The notes under the pieces were generated by a model. It had not been told where the DNA came from and did no database searches. It was given only the letters and a program-made list of their open reading frames with translations. Below, one piece after another: positions 1 through 7,697 of a stretch of DNA of 8,482 bases; within the stretch, counting starts at the first letter, position 1, and every line of letters begins with the position of its first letter. Where the stretch lies: the NCBI GenBank assembly GCA_031290315.1, contig JAITNS010000004.1:1-8482 (forward strand), written 5' to 3'. The translations under genes were made by a program, and so were the position numbers. The DNA comes from Puniceicoccales bacterium (GTDB lineage Bacteria > Verrucomicrobiota > Verrucomicrobiia > Opitutales > LL51).

Positions 1-3000
1 CTGCATTTCCTAAACCACTCAAAGCAGTTTTCAGTGTATCATAGCGGTCTAGGTTTATTGCACTTTTAGTAGCTGATGTCAAAAATGTTGAAAACATGGC
101 ATTCAGATTGTTTGCTAAATTTTTAACATTAATCATCTTACTTTTAATATCCGTTGTTGCGTCAGATATTACTTCTACTGCCAAATCATTTATTCCACTT
201 GGCACATACTGGTCGCTTTTTATCGTCGGATAAACTTGTGACAATAAGGTTAAGAGTGAAAAATCGATGCTATTGGAACTAATATATTTTGTTAACACGG
301 AAAATAATGAAGTACCCATGGTATAGGGAATATGCTCATTAGCAGTAATTAAGCGTTTAAATTGCGACAATAATTCTTCTTGACTATATAAATCAGATGT
401 CTTATAGGTATCAATTGCTTTTAAAATTTCTGCAACGGGTATATTAATATCCTGTTCCGGATTATACTTATTTGCCACATAGGCCACCATTTCTTTTACA
501 TATAAATATCCCCCCGCATCTTCATCATATTCTTTTTCGCCATTAGGACTAATATTACTTGTATCGACCGTCCCTGATCCATAGGTACCATCTTCTTTGA
601 CCCGCATAATTCCATGGTCAATGGCAATGCGATAGACTGCATTTACGAGCACTTGACGTTTTACAGTATCCGAACGCCAGCCGCCTACGATTTCTTCTAA
701 AAGGTAGTCTTGTAGTTCCTTCCTGAATTCGTTAGCTTTAATGCATTCTACATACAAATCGATGGCTTCCAATTCTCGTTTTAAAGCAATTAGTTCGTCG
801 CGCATTCCTTGTAAAGTAGCTTCCGAAAAAATATCACTGCTGCCTGCTAATTCCTCATACTTTTCCAGCAATTTCGTCAATTCAACGCTATAATCACTGA
901 TATCATATTTCCCATAACTACTATAGCATTTTTTTCCATATTGATTATAAATAGTTAAATAGTCTGTTAGGAGCGTGGAAATATTTAATGCGGAGCGATT
1001 GGCATTAAAAAATGAAGAAAATAAGTCATATTGATTATCCAATTTAGGATGTCGGGTGTATGTATCATCGAATGCATAGTACTCTCCATATGAGGGAAAA
1101 CTTTGTATTGCATCGTAATAGGTGCCGTAACTCATACGCAATTCTTCGATTTTAGCAATTAATAAGTCATTAATGCTACTTGCCGATTGGCTGTTAGAAT
1201 TTCCACCGAACCAACCTGCTAATTGTTTTGTATACTTAACAAAATCATTATAAATAATCGGCTCGTAATGATCTTTTAAAACTTTTGCATAAACATATTC
1301 CAAAAATTTTTTCGCATTTGCATCTTCTGCTAATACTTTAATGCTGTTGCCTACTAGGGTTTCTTCGCCCAAAAGAATGGCTTTTATATTTTGCAATTGT
1401 GCTTCGATCTTATCCTTGTATGCCAATACTATGGTTTCTTCTGAAATCTGCCCTTCGACGGTGAGTATTAGAGGTGATTCATCTTCACGATAATTTTCAT
1501 CTAATTTAAGTATCTCTTGGATAACTCGAAGAGCATTTAAGCACAATGTTTTATCCCTGATAAAGGCATATTTTTCTGCCAATGCTGTTTGAGTTGCTTC
1601 ATCGGCTCCGCCGTTGAGAAAAAAATTCACCCCCGCATTGATCCAATTTTTAATAGATAAGTTTGTAAGAGAACCTGAAATTAAGGCATCAATAAGATCC
1701 TGCGCTGCAACGGAATCATCTTCGGTACTTAGCCTTGCTGTTTTATCTAGTAAACTATTAACGATATATGTTTCGAGGTCAGGAAGGAAATTTCCCAATA
1801 ATGCGTAGCGTAATTTTTCACGCTGTCCTTGTACCAGTTGATCCTGTACTATCTCATTTGTCTCATTTTGTTTTGGGAAAATTCTTTTAATTGTGTTCCG
1901 AATTTTGGAATCTTGCATTTCGTTTACAAGCGTCTGGTGGACCGCTTGGGTAAGCGATGCTCGCAGACGATTATCGACATATTGTCTAAGATTAAATGTG
2001 TCGCCATTTAAATAATCTGTAATACTTGTAAATATTGAATTTTCTTCAGGTATAGGTTTACCATCGATGATATCATCGACTGTCAACTTTGCAGGGAGAT
2101 GATTTTCATTTTTTAGTAAAATTAATTGACCCTTAATATATTTTAATGCATTTTGTAGTATTTCTATATCGGATCCTGTGATTGGATCTGAGTCGGCTGA
2201 AAGCAATATGTCAGCAATCTCCAAGTTGTCATCAATCTCCAATCCGGATGAAGCTACTTGAGTATATTGATCAATCTGAGAAATTTGACATTGTAACTTA
2301 TATCTACGCGCCTCATTTACGACAAGATCGCCTATTACTGAACGACATAGAACTGGTAGTTCTTCATGTATACTATTAAGGATTGTATCTCTATCGGCAT
2401 CTTTAAAAAGACCTTGGCGATCAAACTCATCAAATATAGCCGCTGCGACATCCGCAACAGATTTAGCAGCACCTTCGTTTTTATATTTTAGAGCACTTCC
2501 TATGCTTTCAGCAACCGTACCAGGGTTAAAAGTACCATTAAAGTAATTATTAATTTCTTGAGCGATTGCAGTTTTAATTACGTCATCGGATTGTGCTTGT
2601 TCACTTTCGAGTGCTTTTAGGGCAGTAGCAATCCCTATTTGTAATAGATCTCGACATAGTACTTCTGCCATTGTTTCACTATCGGAAGAATCTTGATTAA
2701 ATTTTTTCGTAAAAAACGCACTTAATACTTTTCGCACATAATAAGAATCCAAAGCACTTATCTTATCTTTATATAATAATACTGAGGTTTTTTGTTCTAT
2801 AAGTGTCTTCAAATAATCCAAAGGTGTCGTTGGATCTGCCCAACCTACATCATCGGTGGATACATTACTATTTAAAGCAATTCTACCTTCATCACTGATA
2901 CGAATTGCATTTTGAGTATTCAAATAATCTCTGGCCATATAGCCATTGACATAATTAACAATATTTGCCCAATTCAATTGGGAGTCCCCGCTTGGTAAAT

Positions 3001-3727
3001 CGGGAGCGAAAACGATTTCTTTTAAAAAATCTTCAGTCATATTCTTCCAAACGCTATTACTTCCCAGAAGTTTCGCATTTGTAAGGCGTTCATATAAGGA
3101 ACTATCGGGGTTGAGTAATTGAGTACCCTCTAATTGGTAACCCGTATTACTGAAGAATTTATCGTACAGCAGGAAGGTCAACCATTCCACATTTTTCTGA
3201 GTGAGGCCGTAATTAGCGGGATCATTCCAAGTATATTGTGTGGGATTTGGAGTTGCTGGTTTAGTTGTTTTGAATTGTAATTCGCTATAACCTGGTCCAT
3301 CTTCTGCGGTCAACGTCTCATCGATGGGATTCAATACCAAAGTAGGTAAAGCACCGATTGTTTTCGAATAATCGCGATCAATTGCACTTGTTCTCGGCTT
3401 AGGTGCACCTCCGATGACCGGCTCCGTAATATTAGGGAATAGGTCATTGACGACACCCTTTTTTACTTCTGGAGCTACGAATTCTGGCGGCTCCGAAATA
3501 CCCATACTAAATGCGGACGGAACGCTACCTGGATCAGCGATATAGTCAGGTTTTGCTAAGGGAGCATTAGTTCCGTCTTCAGCGATATTCATTTCGACTT
3601 CATAAAAAGCGAGTGTTTTATCCGCATTAAACGGATTATTTCTGGGATCTGCTGGGTTCGTTAAATCTGGAGCTAACGCACCCAATGTCCCTTCTGCATA
3701 ATCTTTTGGATCTACTCTTATTGCCAT
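1..3727 (-). CDS. Giant unrecognised protein, N-terminal 1242 residues (3' end outside window)
   Basis: I read this frame codon by codon from ATG at 3727 to the window edge and found no stop in 1242 codons; an in-frame TAG (3742-3740) lies just upstream, so 3727 is the first possible ATG. A weak AGAAAG ribosome site sits 8 bases before it. I do not recognise the family. Residues 1-170 are proline-rich and probably disordered; after about residue 178 (QKNVEWLTFLLYDKFF) the chain looks mostly helical, acidic and soluble, with no signal peptide or obvious membrane segment. A Gly/Ser/Asn-rich break lies at 839-851 and a tyrosine-rich tract at 867-946. It follows the 421-residue gene by 44 bases on the same strand and is probably the fourth gene of the sctV operon. 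Position, size and lack of a Sec signal fit a T3SS substrate or a large accessory protein, but that is inference. The coding call is near certain; the function is unknown. Confidence 0.93.
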   Translation of the reverse strand, partial: MAIRVDPKDYAEGTLGALAPDLTNPADPRNNPFNADKTLAFYEVEMNIAEDGTNAPLAKPDYIADPGSVPSAFSMGISEPPEFVAPEVKKGVVNDLFPNITEPVIGGAPKPRTSAIDRDYSKTIGALPTLVLNPIDETLTAEDGPGYSELQFKTTKPATPNPTQYTWNDPANYGLTQKNVEWLTFLLYDKFFSNTGYQLEGTQLLNPDSSLYERLTNAKLLGSNSVWKNMTEDFLKEIVFAPDLPSGDSQLNWANIVNYVNGYMARDYLNTQNAIRISDEGRIALNSNVSTDDVGWADPTTPLDYLKTLIEQKTSVLLYKDKISALDSYYVRKVLSAFFTKKFNQDSSDSETMAEVLCRDLLQIGIATALKALESEQAQSDDVIKTAIAQEINNYFNGTFNPGTVAESIGSALKYKNEGAAKSVADVAAAIFDEFDRQGLFKDADRDTILNSIHEELPVLCRSVIGDLVVNEARRYKLQCQISQIDQYTQVASSGLEIDDNLEIADILLSADSDPITGSDIEILQNALKYIKGQLILLKNENHLPAKLTVDDIIDGKPIPEENSIFTSITDYLNGDTFNLRQYVDNRLRASLTQAVHQTLVNEMQDSKIRNTIKRIFPKQNETNEIVQDQLVQGQREKLRYALLGNFLPDLETYIVNSLLDKTARLSTEDDSVAAQDLIDALISGSLTNLSIKNWINAGVNFFLNGGADEATQTALAEKYAFIRDKTLCLNALRVIQEILKLDENYREDESPLILTVEGQISEETIVLAYKDKIEAQLQNIKAILLGEETLVGNSIKVLAEDANAKKFLEYVYAKVLKDHYEPIIYNDFVKYTKQLAGWFGGNSNSQSASSINDLLIAKIEELRMSYGTYYDAIQSFPSYGEYYAFDDTYTRHPKLDNQYDLFSSFFNANRSALNISTLLTDYLTIYNQYGKKCYSSYGKYDISDYSVELTKLLEKYEELAGSSDIFSEATLQGMRDELIALKRELEAIDLYVECIKANEFRKELQDYLLEEIVGGWRSDTVKRQVLVNAVYRIAIDHGIMRVKEDGTYGSGTVDTSNISPNGEKEYDEDAGGYLYVKEMVAYVANKYNPEQDINIPVAEILKAIDTYKTSDLYSQEELLSQFKRLITANEHIPYTMGTSLFSVLTKYISSNSIDFSLLTLLSQVYPTIKSDQYVPSGINDLAVEVISDATTDIKSKMINVKNLANNLNAMFSTFLTSATKSAINLDRYDTLKTALSGLGNA

Positions 3728-3771
3728 TTTTTTATCTTTCTATTATTTTTTTTATAAAAATTTTTTGTTAT
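3728..3771 (-). other. Short AT-rich gap before the giant gene
   Basis: This 44-base spacer between the TAG of the 421-residue gene and the ATG of the giant gene is almost pure A/T, with A-runs on the coding strand. It holds the weak AGAAAG ribosome site (3741-3736). I see no hairpin followed by a U-run that would mark a terminator and no clear -35/-10 pair, so read-through from the upstream genes is the simplest reading. A promoter in such AT-rich DNA cannot be excluded. Confidence 0.5.
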
Positions 3772-5037
3772 CTACAATTGAAATCGACGGGGCCAAGTTT
3801 GTCGCCGATGTGCGGCGAGTGTTTTAGATTGGTTGTCGACATTAGTTGTTGTATTATTATTTTGTGACTGTTCTCCGGAAAAAGGTAATCCGGGTAATGT
3901 CACACCTGTAAATAAATTCATCAACGACTTTTCCTGCTGTTCATTCCCATCGATATTCTCCTCTATAATCGCCGGTTGCTCATTATTTCCATGCTGCATC
4001 CTCGACTTTAACGCAGAAATTACGATGCTTTGATTTGTCCCTATCCTCGAAGATTTTTTTACCGACCTTACTACTTCCTGCTCAATTTTTTGTAAAGGCT
4101 CATCTTCGAAGATAGCAACGGATGGAGAAAAATCGAGAGCATCTTGTTTTTTTGCTGTCATTTTCTCGATATCCGCCCTAATAGCTGCTACTTCTCTTAT
4201 TTCTTTGTCCCTAGAAGATTTCCCATTGATGTTTTCTTCAGGGGCGATTAAATTACTGAAATTTTCATTTGCGATCGATGCGGTTTCCTGCTGAAGAGAT
4301 AAATTACTAGCCGCTGTAGTGCTCGTATTTTGAGGCATTACAATTTTTAATTGTTCGGCATAGCGGCGTTCGAAATCGATATTTATGGGACGTTTTTCCT
4401 GCAAATCGGATAGGGCAATCGCCGACGTTACCCTATCCAAGGGCTCATGTTTAGGCGATGAGGACAGGAGTGGGAGTGGTAAAGTGGGTAAGGTCATTGC
4501 CTTTTTTTGTGCATCGACTGCTTTCTTAACATCTTTCAATGCCTCCGACAGTCGTTTCTGTATTGCTTCGATTTGTGCTTGGGCGCTGCGATCGAAAACT
4601 TCATCCAAACTAATTTCTTTTATTTTCTCCGTCCTAATCTCTTCCGGTAATTTTTGGAGAATTTTTTCCGTTTCCGCTAACTTTTCGAAAGGTAACAGAT
4701 CCCAACCATTTCGAGGGCGACCGATTGTCAATTCTAACTCTTTGCGCTCTCGGGATACTCCTGCCATAATCTCGTCCAAGCATTGCTGAATAATTGGCAT
4801 TTGAAATAATGCTTCATGTTTATCCGATGTCAGACCAAAGCGTGCAAAAAATTGCTCCGCATCTTCGATTACTTTCGCTACTCTTTGCTGGAGTTCGTCC
4901 AATGTGGGAGGAACTTCCTTTTCCTTCTCCATAGCTTTTTCGAGTTCATCCAAAGTCATGGGAATGGTTGTCTTTTTTAACCACTCTTCCAATTGCATTC
5001 GAGCGAATTTTTCGTGTAAAGTTAGCTTTTTTTTCAT
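3772..5037 (-). CDS. Unrecognised 421-residue charged protein coupled to sctV
   Basis: The start ATG overlaps the sctV TGA in an ATGA junction (5034-5037), so translation is probably coupled to the export gate gene; an AGGAAG lies 12 bases upstream, too far to be ideal. Residues 1-180 are rich in Lys and Glu and probably form helices or coiled coils. A short repeat, P-x-T-L-D-E-L, occurs at 26-32 and again at 43-49. Residues 183-195 are Leu/Pro/Ser-rich, and 235-420 are Gln/Asn/Ser/Thr-rich and probably disordered, ending in a basic tail (HRRQTWPRRFQL). There is one Cys (86), no signal peptide and no membrane segment. It does not resemble CopN, although C. trachomatis CopN has about the same length and lies next to cdsV. 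A needle-length ruler (SctP-like), a chaperone or gatekeeper for the next gene, or a secreted substrate are all possible. The gene call is firm; the function is unknown. Confidence 0.93.
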   Translation of the reverse strand: MKKKLTLHEKFARMQLEEWLKKTTIPMTLDELEKAMEKEKEVPPTLDELQQRVAKVIEDAEQFFARFGLTSDKHEALFQMPIIQQCLDEIMAGVSRERKELELTIGRPRNGWDLLPFEKLAETEKILQKLPEEIRTEKIKEISLDEVFDRSAQAQIEAIQKRLSEALKDVKKAVDAQKKAMTLPTLPLPLLSSSPKHEPLDRVTSAIALSDLQEKRPINIDFERRYAEQLKIVMPQNTSTTAASNLSLQQETASIANENFSNLIAPEENINGKSSRDKEIREVAAIRADIEKMTAKKQDALDFSPSVAIFEDEPLQKIEQEVVRSVKKSSRIGTNQSIVISALKSRMQHGNNEQPAIIEENIDGNEQQEKSLMNLFTGVTLPGLPFSGEQSQNNNTTTNVDNQSKTLAAHRRQTWPRRFQL

Positions 5038-7136
5038 GAGATTGCAATTCTTCCTAAGGGTTGTATAGTAATTTCTTCCGTTAATTCCTGATGTGATAGC
5101 ACCGGTAATTCATATAATTCCAACTCAATTAATTTACGCATATAGCGTCGAATATCCATTGAAGTTAAGAGTACCGGGCGATTTGTTTCCTGGGTAAAAT
5201 CCCCTACTTCCTCTTTCACGGCACCTACAATCCTCTTTGCCGTATTAGGCTCCAATGCTAAATAACTTCCAGCCGATGTCTGGCGAATTGATTTACGTAC
5301 GACATCCTCCACTCCCGGATCGAATAAGTAGACGGCCAGAATATTTTGTCCTCCACTATATTTATAGCTAATGTAGCGCTTCAGACTTGTTCGCACATAA
5401 TCGGCTAATAAAATGGGTTCTTTTTCCTTTTGTCCCCAATCGATAAGGCATTGCATAATGAGGCGTAAATTACGGATCGATACATCTTCTTGGACGAGGC
5501 GTTGTAAGACTTCGCCGATTTTCTGCACCGGTAATACGCGTTGGACTTCTTTTACTAATTCGGGAAAATTCTTTTCGAAGTTTTCCAAGATGAAGCGCGT
5601 TTCCTGTAGTCCGATAAATTCTGAGGCATATTTTTTCAAAATAAACGATAAATGGTAGGTCAAAATTTGCGGCGATGTCATATAATTAATACTTGCCTTA
5701 TCCATCTGTGGAATTAGATCTTTTGCTACCCATAGGGCCGGAATATTTGGTAAAAATGCTTTTTCTTCCTGGTAAGCGATATTTAAAATACCTAAGCTTT
5801 CCTTTGTTTCGCGAACGAGTACATGGCCCTTCAAAATACGTCCTTGGGAAACGGGGACCTCCTGTAAAAGGATTTGGTACATTCCATCGGTTAAATTTTC
5901 ATTGAAACGCAAGTGAATGCCAGGGAACGGTACACCGAGATCAAAGTAGAGTGCTTTACGGACTTGAATTAATTGATCATTTAAAGCCATAGGGTCTACG
6001 GATTCTTCAATGGAAGTCGCCACATCTAGGAGTAAAGGAACCGTAACTGAAAACTCTCCTTTTTCCTCTTTAAATGTCGGCGTATTAGGTGCGATATCGG
6101 AAGGTAATCCCGTACTTTTAGCTACCTTTGCGATATTGCCCGACGAGGTTGGCTTGCCCTCACTTTCCATAAGCGAACGTCCTGCTAAAATCGCTAATAT
6201 CCCTAATACTAAAAATGGAAACTTAGGAAAACCTGGAATAAACATAAATCCAATGATCATAAATCCGGAGATGAGGAGCGATTTAGGTCGCGATAATAAT
6301 TGGGCACCGATATCATTTCCGAGTGGCTTTGCATCGCTCGAGCTTACACGAGTTACAATAACGCCAGCGGTAATGGAAATGAGCAGTGAAGGTAAGGTTG
6401 AGACGAGGCCGTCACCGATTGTCAAAATCGCATAAGTTGTAATTGCTTTATCGGCACTCATACCTTTTTGGAACACGCCGATGACGAGTCCTGCAATGAT
6501 ATTGATAGCCGTCATGATTAATCCTGCGATCGTATCTCCTTTGACGAATTTCATGGCACCATCCATAGCACCATAGAGTTGATTTTCCTGCTCCAATTCG
6601 GTACGTTTTTGTTTAGCCTGATCGTTATCGATACTACCCGCGCGTAAATCCGCATCGATACTCATTTGTTTACCAGGCATTGCATCTAGAGTAAAGCGTG
6701 CTGATACTTCCGAGACACGTTCGGCGCCCTTTGTAATGACGACGAATTGGACGATAAGTAGAATACCGAAGATAACGGCTCCGACTACGAAATTCCCTTG
6801 TACGACGAAGTCACCGAATGTGAAGATAATTTCACCGGCATCGGCGGTCAGCAGGATCATTCTCGTACTGGTAATATTCAAGGCCAATCGGAACAGGGTG
6901 GTGAACAGTAAGATACTGGGGAAGGTAGATACGCATAGGACTCGTGGGATATAGAGTGCGAGCATGAGCAAGCTAATACTCATCGAGAGATTCAAAGCTA
7001 GAAGTATATCAAAGATAAACGTTGGGATAGGTACGATCATGAGCATGATCACGCTGACGACTACGAGGGCGAGAAAGATATCATTATATTGCGAAACTAA
7101 CGCCAAAGTACTACTTACTCTTGTTTTAAAGCTCAT
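5034..7136 (-). CDS. sctV: Type III secretion export gate protein SctV (LcrD/YscV/CdsV, FHIPEP family)
   Basis: SctV is the large inner-membrane export apparatus protein. It forms a nonameric ring whose cytosolic domain receives chaperone-substrate complexes. The 700 residues match the usual length of about 700. The N-terminal half has about eight hydrophobic segments (near 18-36, 40-62, 70-96, 108-134, 201-222, 235-262, 285-302, 306-320). The cytoplasmic FHIPEP signature lies at about 136-170, including ARFTLDAMPGKQMSIDADLR. Another conserved block is GDGLVSTLPSLLIS (241-254). After a low-complexity linker (324-360), the ring domain (361-700) carries VPFPGIHLRFNE (402-413), QKEKEPILLADYVRTSLKRY (569-588) and RQTSAGSYLALEP (618-630). 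These agree closely with Yersinia LcrD as I recall it, and a flagellar FlhA would not share the last block. ATG 7136 is 4 bases after the upstream stop with AAAGG 7 bases before it. No residue appears broken or missing. Confidence 0.98.
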   Translation of the reverse strand: MSFKTRVSSTLALVSQYNDIFLALVVVSVIMLMIVPIPTFIFDILLALNLSMSISLLMLALYIPRVLCVSTFPSILLFTTLFRLALNITSTRMILLTADAGEIIFTFGDFVVQGNFVVGAVIFGILLIVQFVVITKGAERVSEVSARFTLDAMPGKQMSIDADLRAGSIDNDQAKQKRTELEQENQLYGAMDGAMKFVKGDTIAGLIMTAINIIAGLVIGVFQKGMSADKAITTYAILTIGDGLVSTLPSLLISITAGVIVTRVSSSDAKPLGNDIGAQLLSRPKSLLISGFMIIGFMFIPGFPKFPFLVLGILAILAGRSLMESEGKPTSSGNIAKVAKSTGLPSDIAPNTPTFKEEKGEFSVTVPLLLDVATSIEESVDPMALNDQLIQVRKALYFDLGVPFPGIHLRFNENLTDGMYQILLQEVPVSQGRILKGHVLVRETKESLGILNIAYQEEKAFLPNIPALWVAKDLIPQMDKASINYMTSPQILTYHLSFILKKYASEFIGLQETRFILENFEKNFPELVKEVQRVLPVQKIGEVLQRLVQEDVSIRNLRLIMQCLIDWGQKEKEPILLADYVRTSLKRYISYKYSGGQNILAVYLFDPGVEDVVRKSIRQTSAGSYLALEPNTAKRIVGAVKEEVGDFTQETNRPVLLTSMDIRRYMRKLIELELYELPVLSHQELTEEITIQPLGRIAIS

Positions 7137-7140
7137 GATA

Positions 7141-7521
7141 TTACCTTTGTTTAGAGTGTTGGTGAGCGACAGCGAGTCGCAGATCTTTTTCCTGGATACC
7201 GAGAAAATGGGTATAAGCGGAGCGTGCTTCTGTGTCGCGACCCAAGGCCCACAGGATTTTACTTTTCAGGACAAAGAATAATTTATCCAATTCTTTTGAC
7301 TTAGGCAGTGCTTCGGCCGATTCGAGGGCATGCAAGGCGGTATCGGGAGTATTTGATTTCAGGGCTGCGAAAGCGAGTGAAAGGTTGACGAGTGAATCGC
7401 CAGGAAAATATTCCGCGAGTATCAGCGACAAAGCGAAGGCCTCATCGAATTTATTATAACGTAAAAATAGGTAAACAAGAATTTCTAAAAATTCCTTTTG
7501 AGAATCATCCATAACATCCAT
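7141..7521 (-). CDS. sctY: TPR protein, probable SctY/YscY homologue (T3SS export gate accessory factor)
   Basis: The 126 residues are built from about three TPR-like helical hairpins (roughly 7-40, 41-74, 80-113). From memory, Yersinia YscY (about 114 residues) aligns along the whole length: an N-terminal QxEFL (8-12 here), a Pro closing the first repeat (P40), and a C-terminal repeat ALGRDTEARSAYTHFLGIQE resembling the YscY ending. In Yersinia, yscY directly precedes lcrD and YscY binds both YscX and the YscV ring; the order here, directly before sctV with a 4-base gap, is the same. There is no signal peptide, so it should be cytosolic. The start may be Met1 (7521) or Met4 (7512); a GGATGG precedes Met4, and the predicted transcript begins very near Met1. 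A general TPR chaperone such as the SycD/LcrH class is the main alternative, but those are longer (about 160 residues) and sit beside translocator genes. Confidence 0.75.
   Translation of the reverse strand: MDVMDDSQKEFLEILVYLFLRYNKFDEAFALSLILAEYFPGDSLVNLSLAFAALKSNTPDTALHALESAEALPKSKELDKLFFVLKSKILWALGRDTEARSAYTHFLGIQEKDLRLAVAHQHSKQR
7144..7148 (-). promoter_or_regulatory. Ribosome binding site of sctV
   Basis: AAAGG on the minus strand lies 7 bases before the sctV ATG, inside the last codons of the sctY-like gene. It supports ATG 7136 as the start and suggests coupled translation of the two genes. Confidence 0.6.
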
Positions 7522-7530
7522 CCGTTCTGT

Positions 7531-7558
7531 AATATAGCAAGGAATAGTAAATTTACAA
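7531..7558 (-). promoter_or_regulatory. Probable sigma70-type promoter of the sctY-sctV operon
   Basis: On the minus strand a -35-like TTGTAA (7558-7553, 4 of 6 consensus) is separated by 16 bases from a -10-like TATATT (7536-7531, 5 of 6). The expected transcription start, about 7 bases below the -10, would be near 7524, only 2-4 bases before ATG 7521. This would make the message nearly leaderless for Met1. The region is AT-rich, so chance matches are easy, but the spacing and place are good. Confidence 0.45.
7547..7556. promoter_or_regulatory. Small palindrome over the -35 region of the sctY promoter
   Basis: GTAAATTTAC is a perfect 10-base palindrome that overlaps four bases of the predicted -35 box and part of the spacer. 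It could be an operator half-site pair for a dimeric regulator. It is short and AT-rich, so chance is a real alternative. Confidence 0.2.
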
Positions 7559-7620
7559 CTTTTTATTTAAAAAATATGCAAACAAAGTAAGATTTTATTT
7601 TTATGGTATATAAATTTGCG

Positions 7621-7637
7621 ATTAAATTTTATTTAAT
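7621..7637. repeat. AT-only inverted repeat in the divergent promoter region
   Basis: Two 7-base arms, ATTAAAT and ATTTAAT, flank TTT and are exact reverse complements. The hairpin would be weak because it has no G or C, so a protein-binding site is likelier than a terminator. The position, midway between the two divergent genes, suits a shared operator, but composition alone could produce it. Confidence 0.25.
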
Positions 7638-7697
7638 GATTTAGTATATATATAAGTATGATGATATAAGAAGGAAATGAGTCGTTGGGCTTGACTT

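Noticed and set aside
1614..2379. Plus-strand open frames of 60-65 codons (1614-1808, 1829-2011, 2182-2379)
   Set aside because: They lie antisense to the continuous giant minus-strand gene, have no good ribosome sites and their products look like random composition.
3728..3771. Rho-independent terminator between the third and fourth genes
   Set aside because: The spacer has T and A runs but no GC-containing stem, so no terminator structure can be supported.
3685..4789. Plus-strand frames opposite the 421-residue gene and the start of the giant gene (3685-3867, 3833-4033, 4385-4789)
   Set aside because: They are shadows of the minus-strand genes. The products are rich in Ser, Cys and Phe, as expected from reverse-complement Glu/Lys-rich coding sequence.
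3772..5037. Identification of the 421-residue protein as CopN/SctW gatekeeper
   Set aside because: Length and position next to sctV fit, but composition and the sequence I can recall of CopN do not align anywhere.
5034..7136. Flagellar FlhA instead of SctV
   Set aside because: The C-terminal half matches the LcrD type (RQTSAGSYLALEP, IQPLGR ending) and the neighbour is a YscY-like gene, not flagellar genes.
5413..7459. Plus-strand frames opposite sctV and the sctY-like gene
   Set aside because: They are antisense to genes with clear family conservation along their full length.
7677..7694. Five-codon frame MSRWA after AAGAAGGAA, upstream of accD
   Set aside because: The Shine-Dalgarno-like sequence is only about 2 bases from the ATG, too close to act, and so short a frame is easily random.
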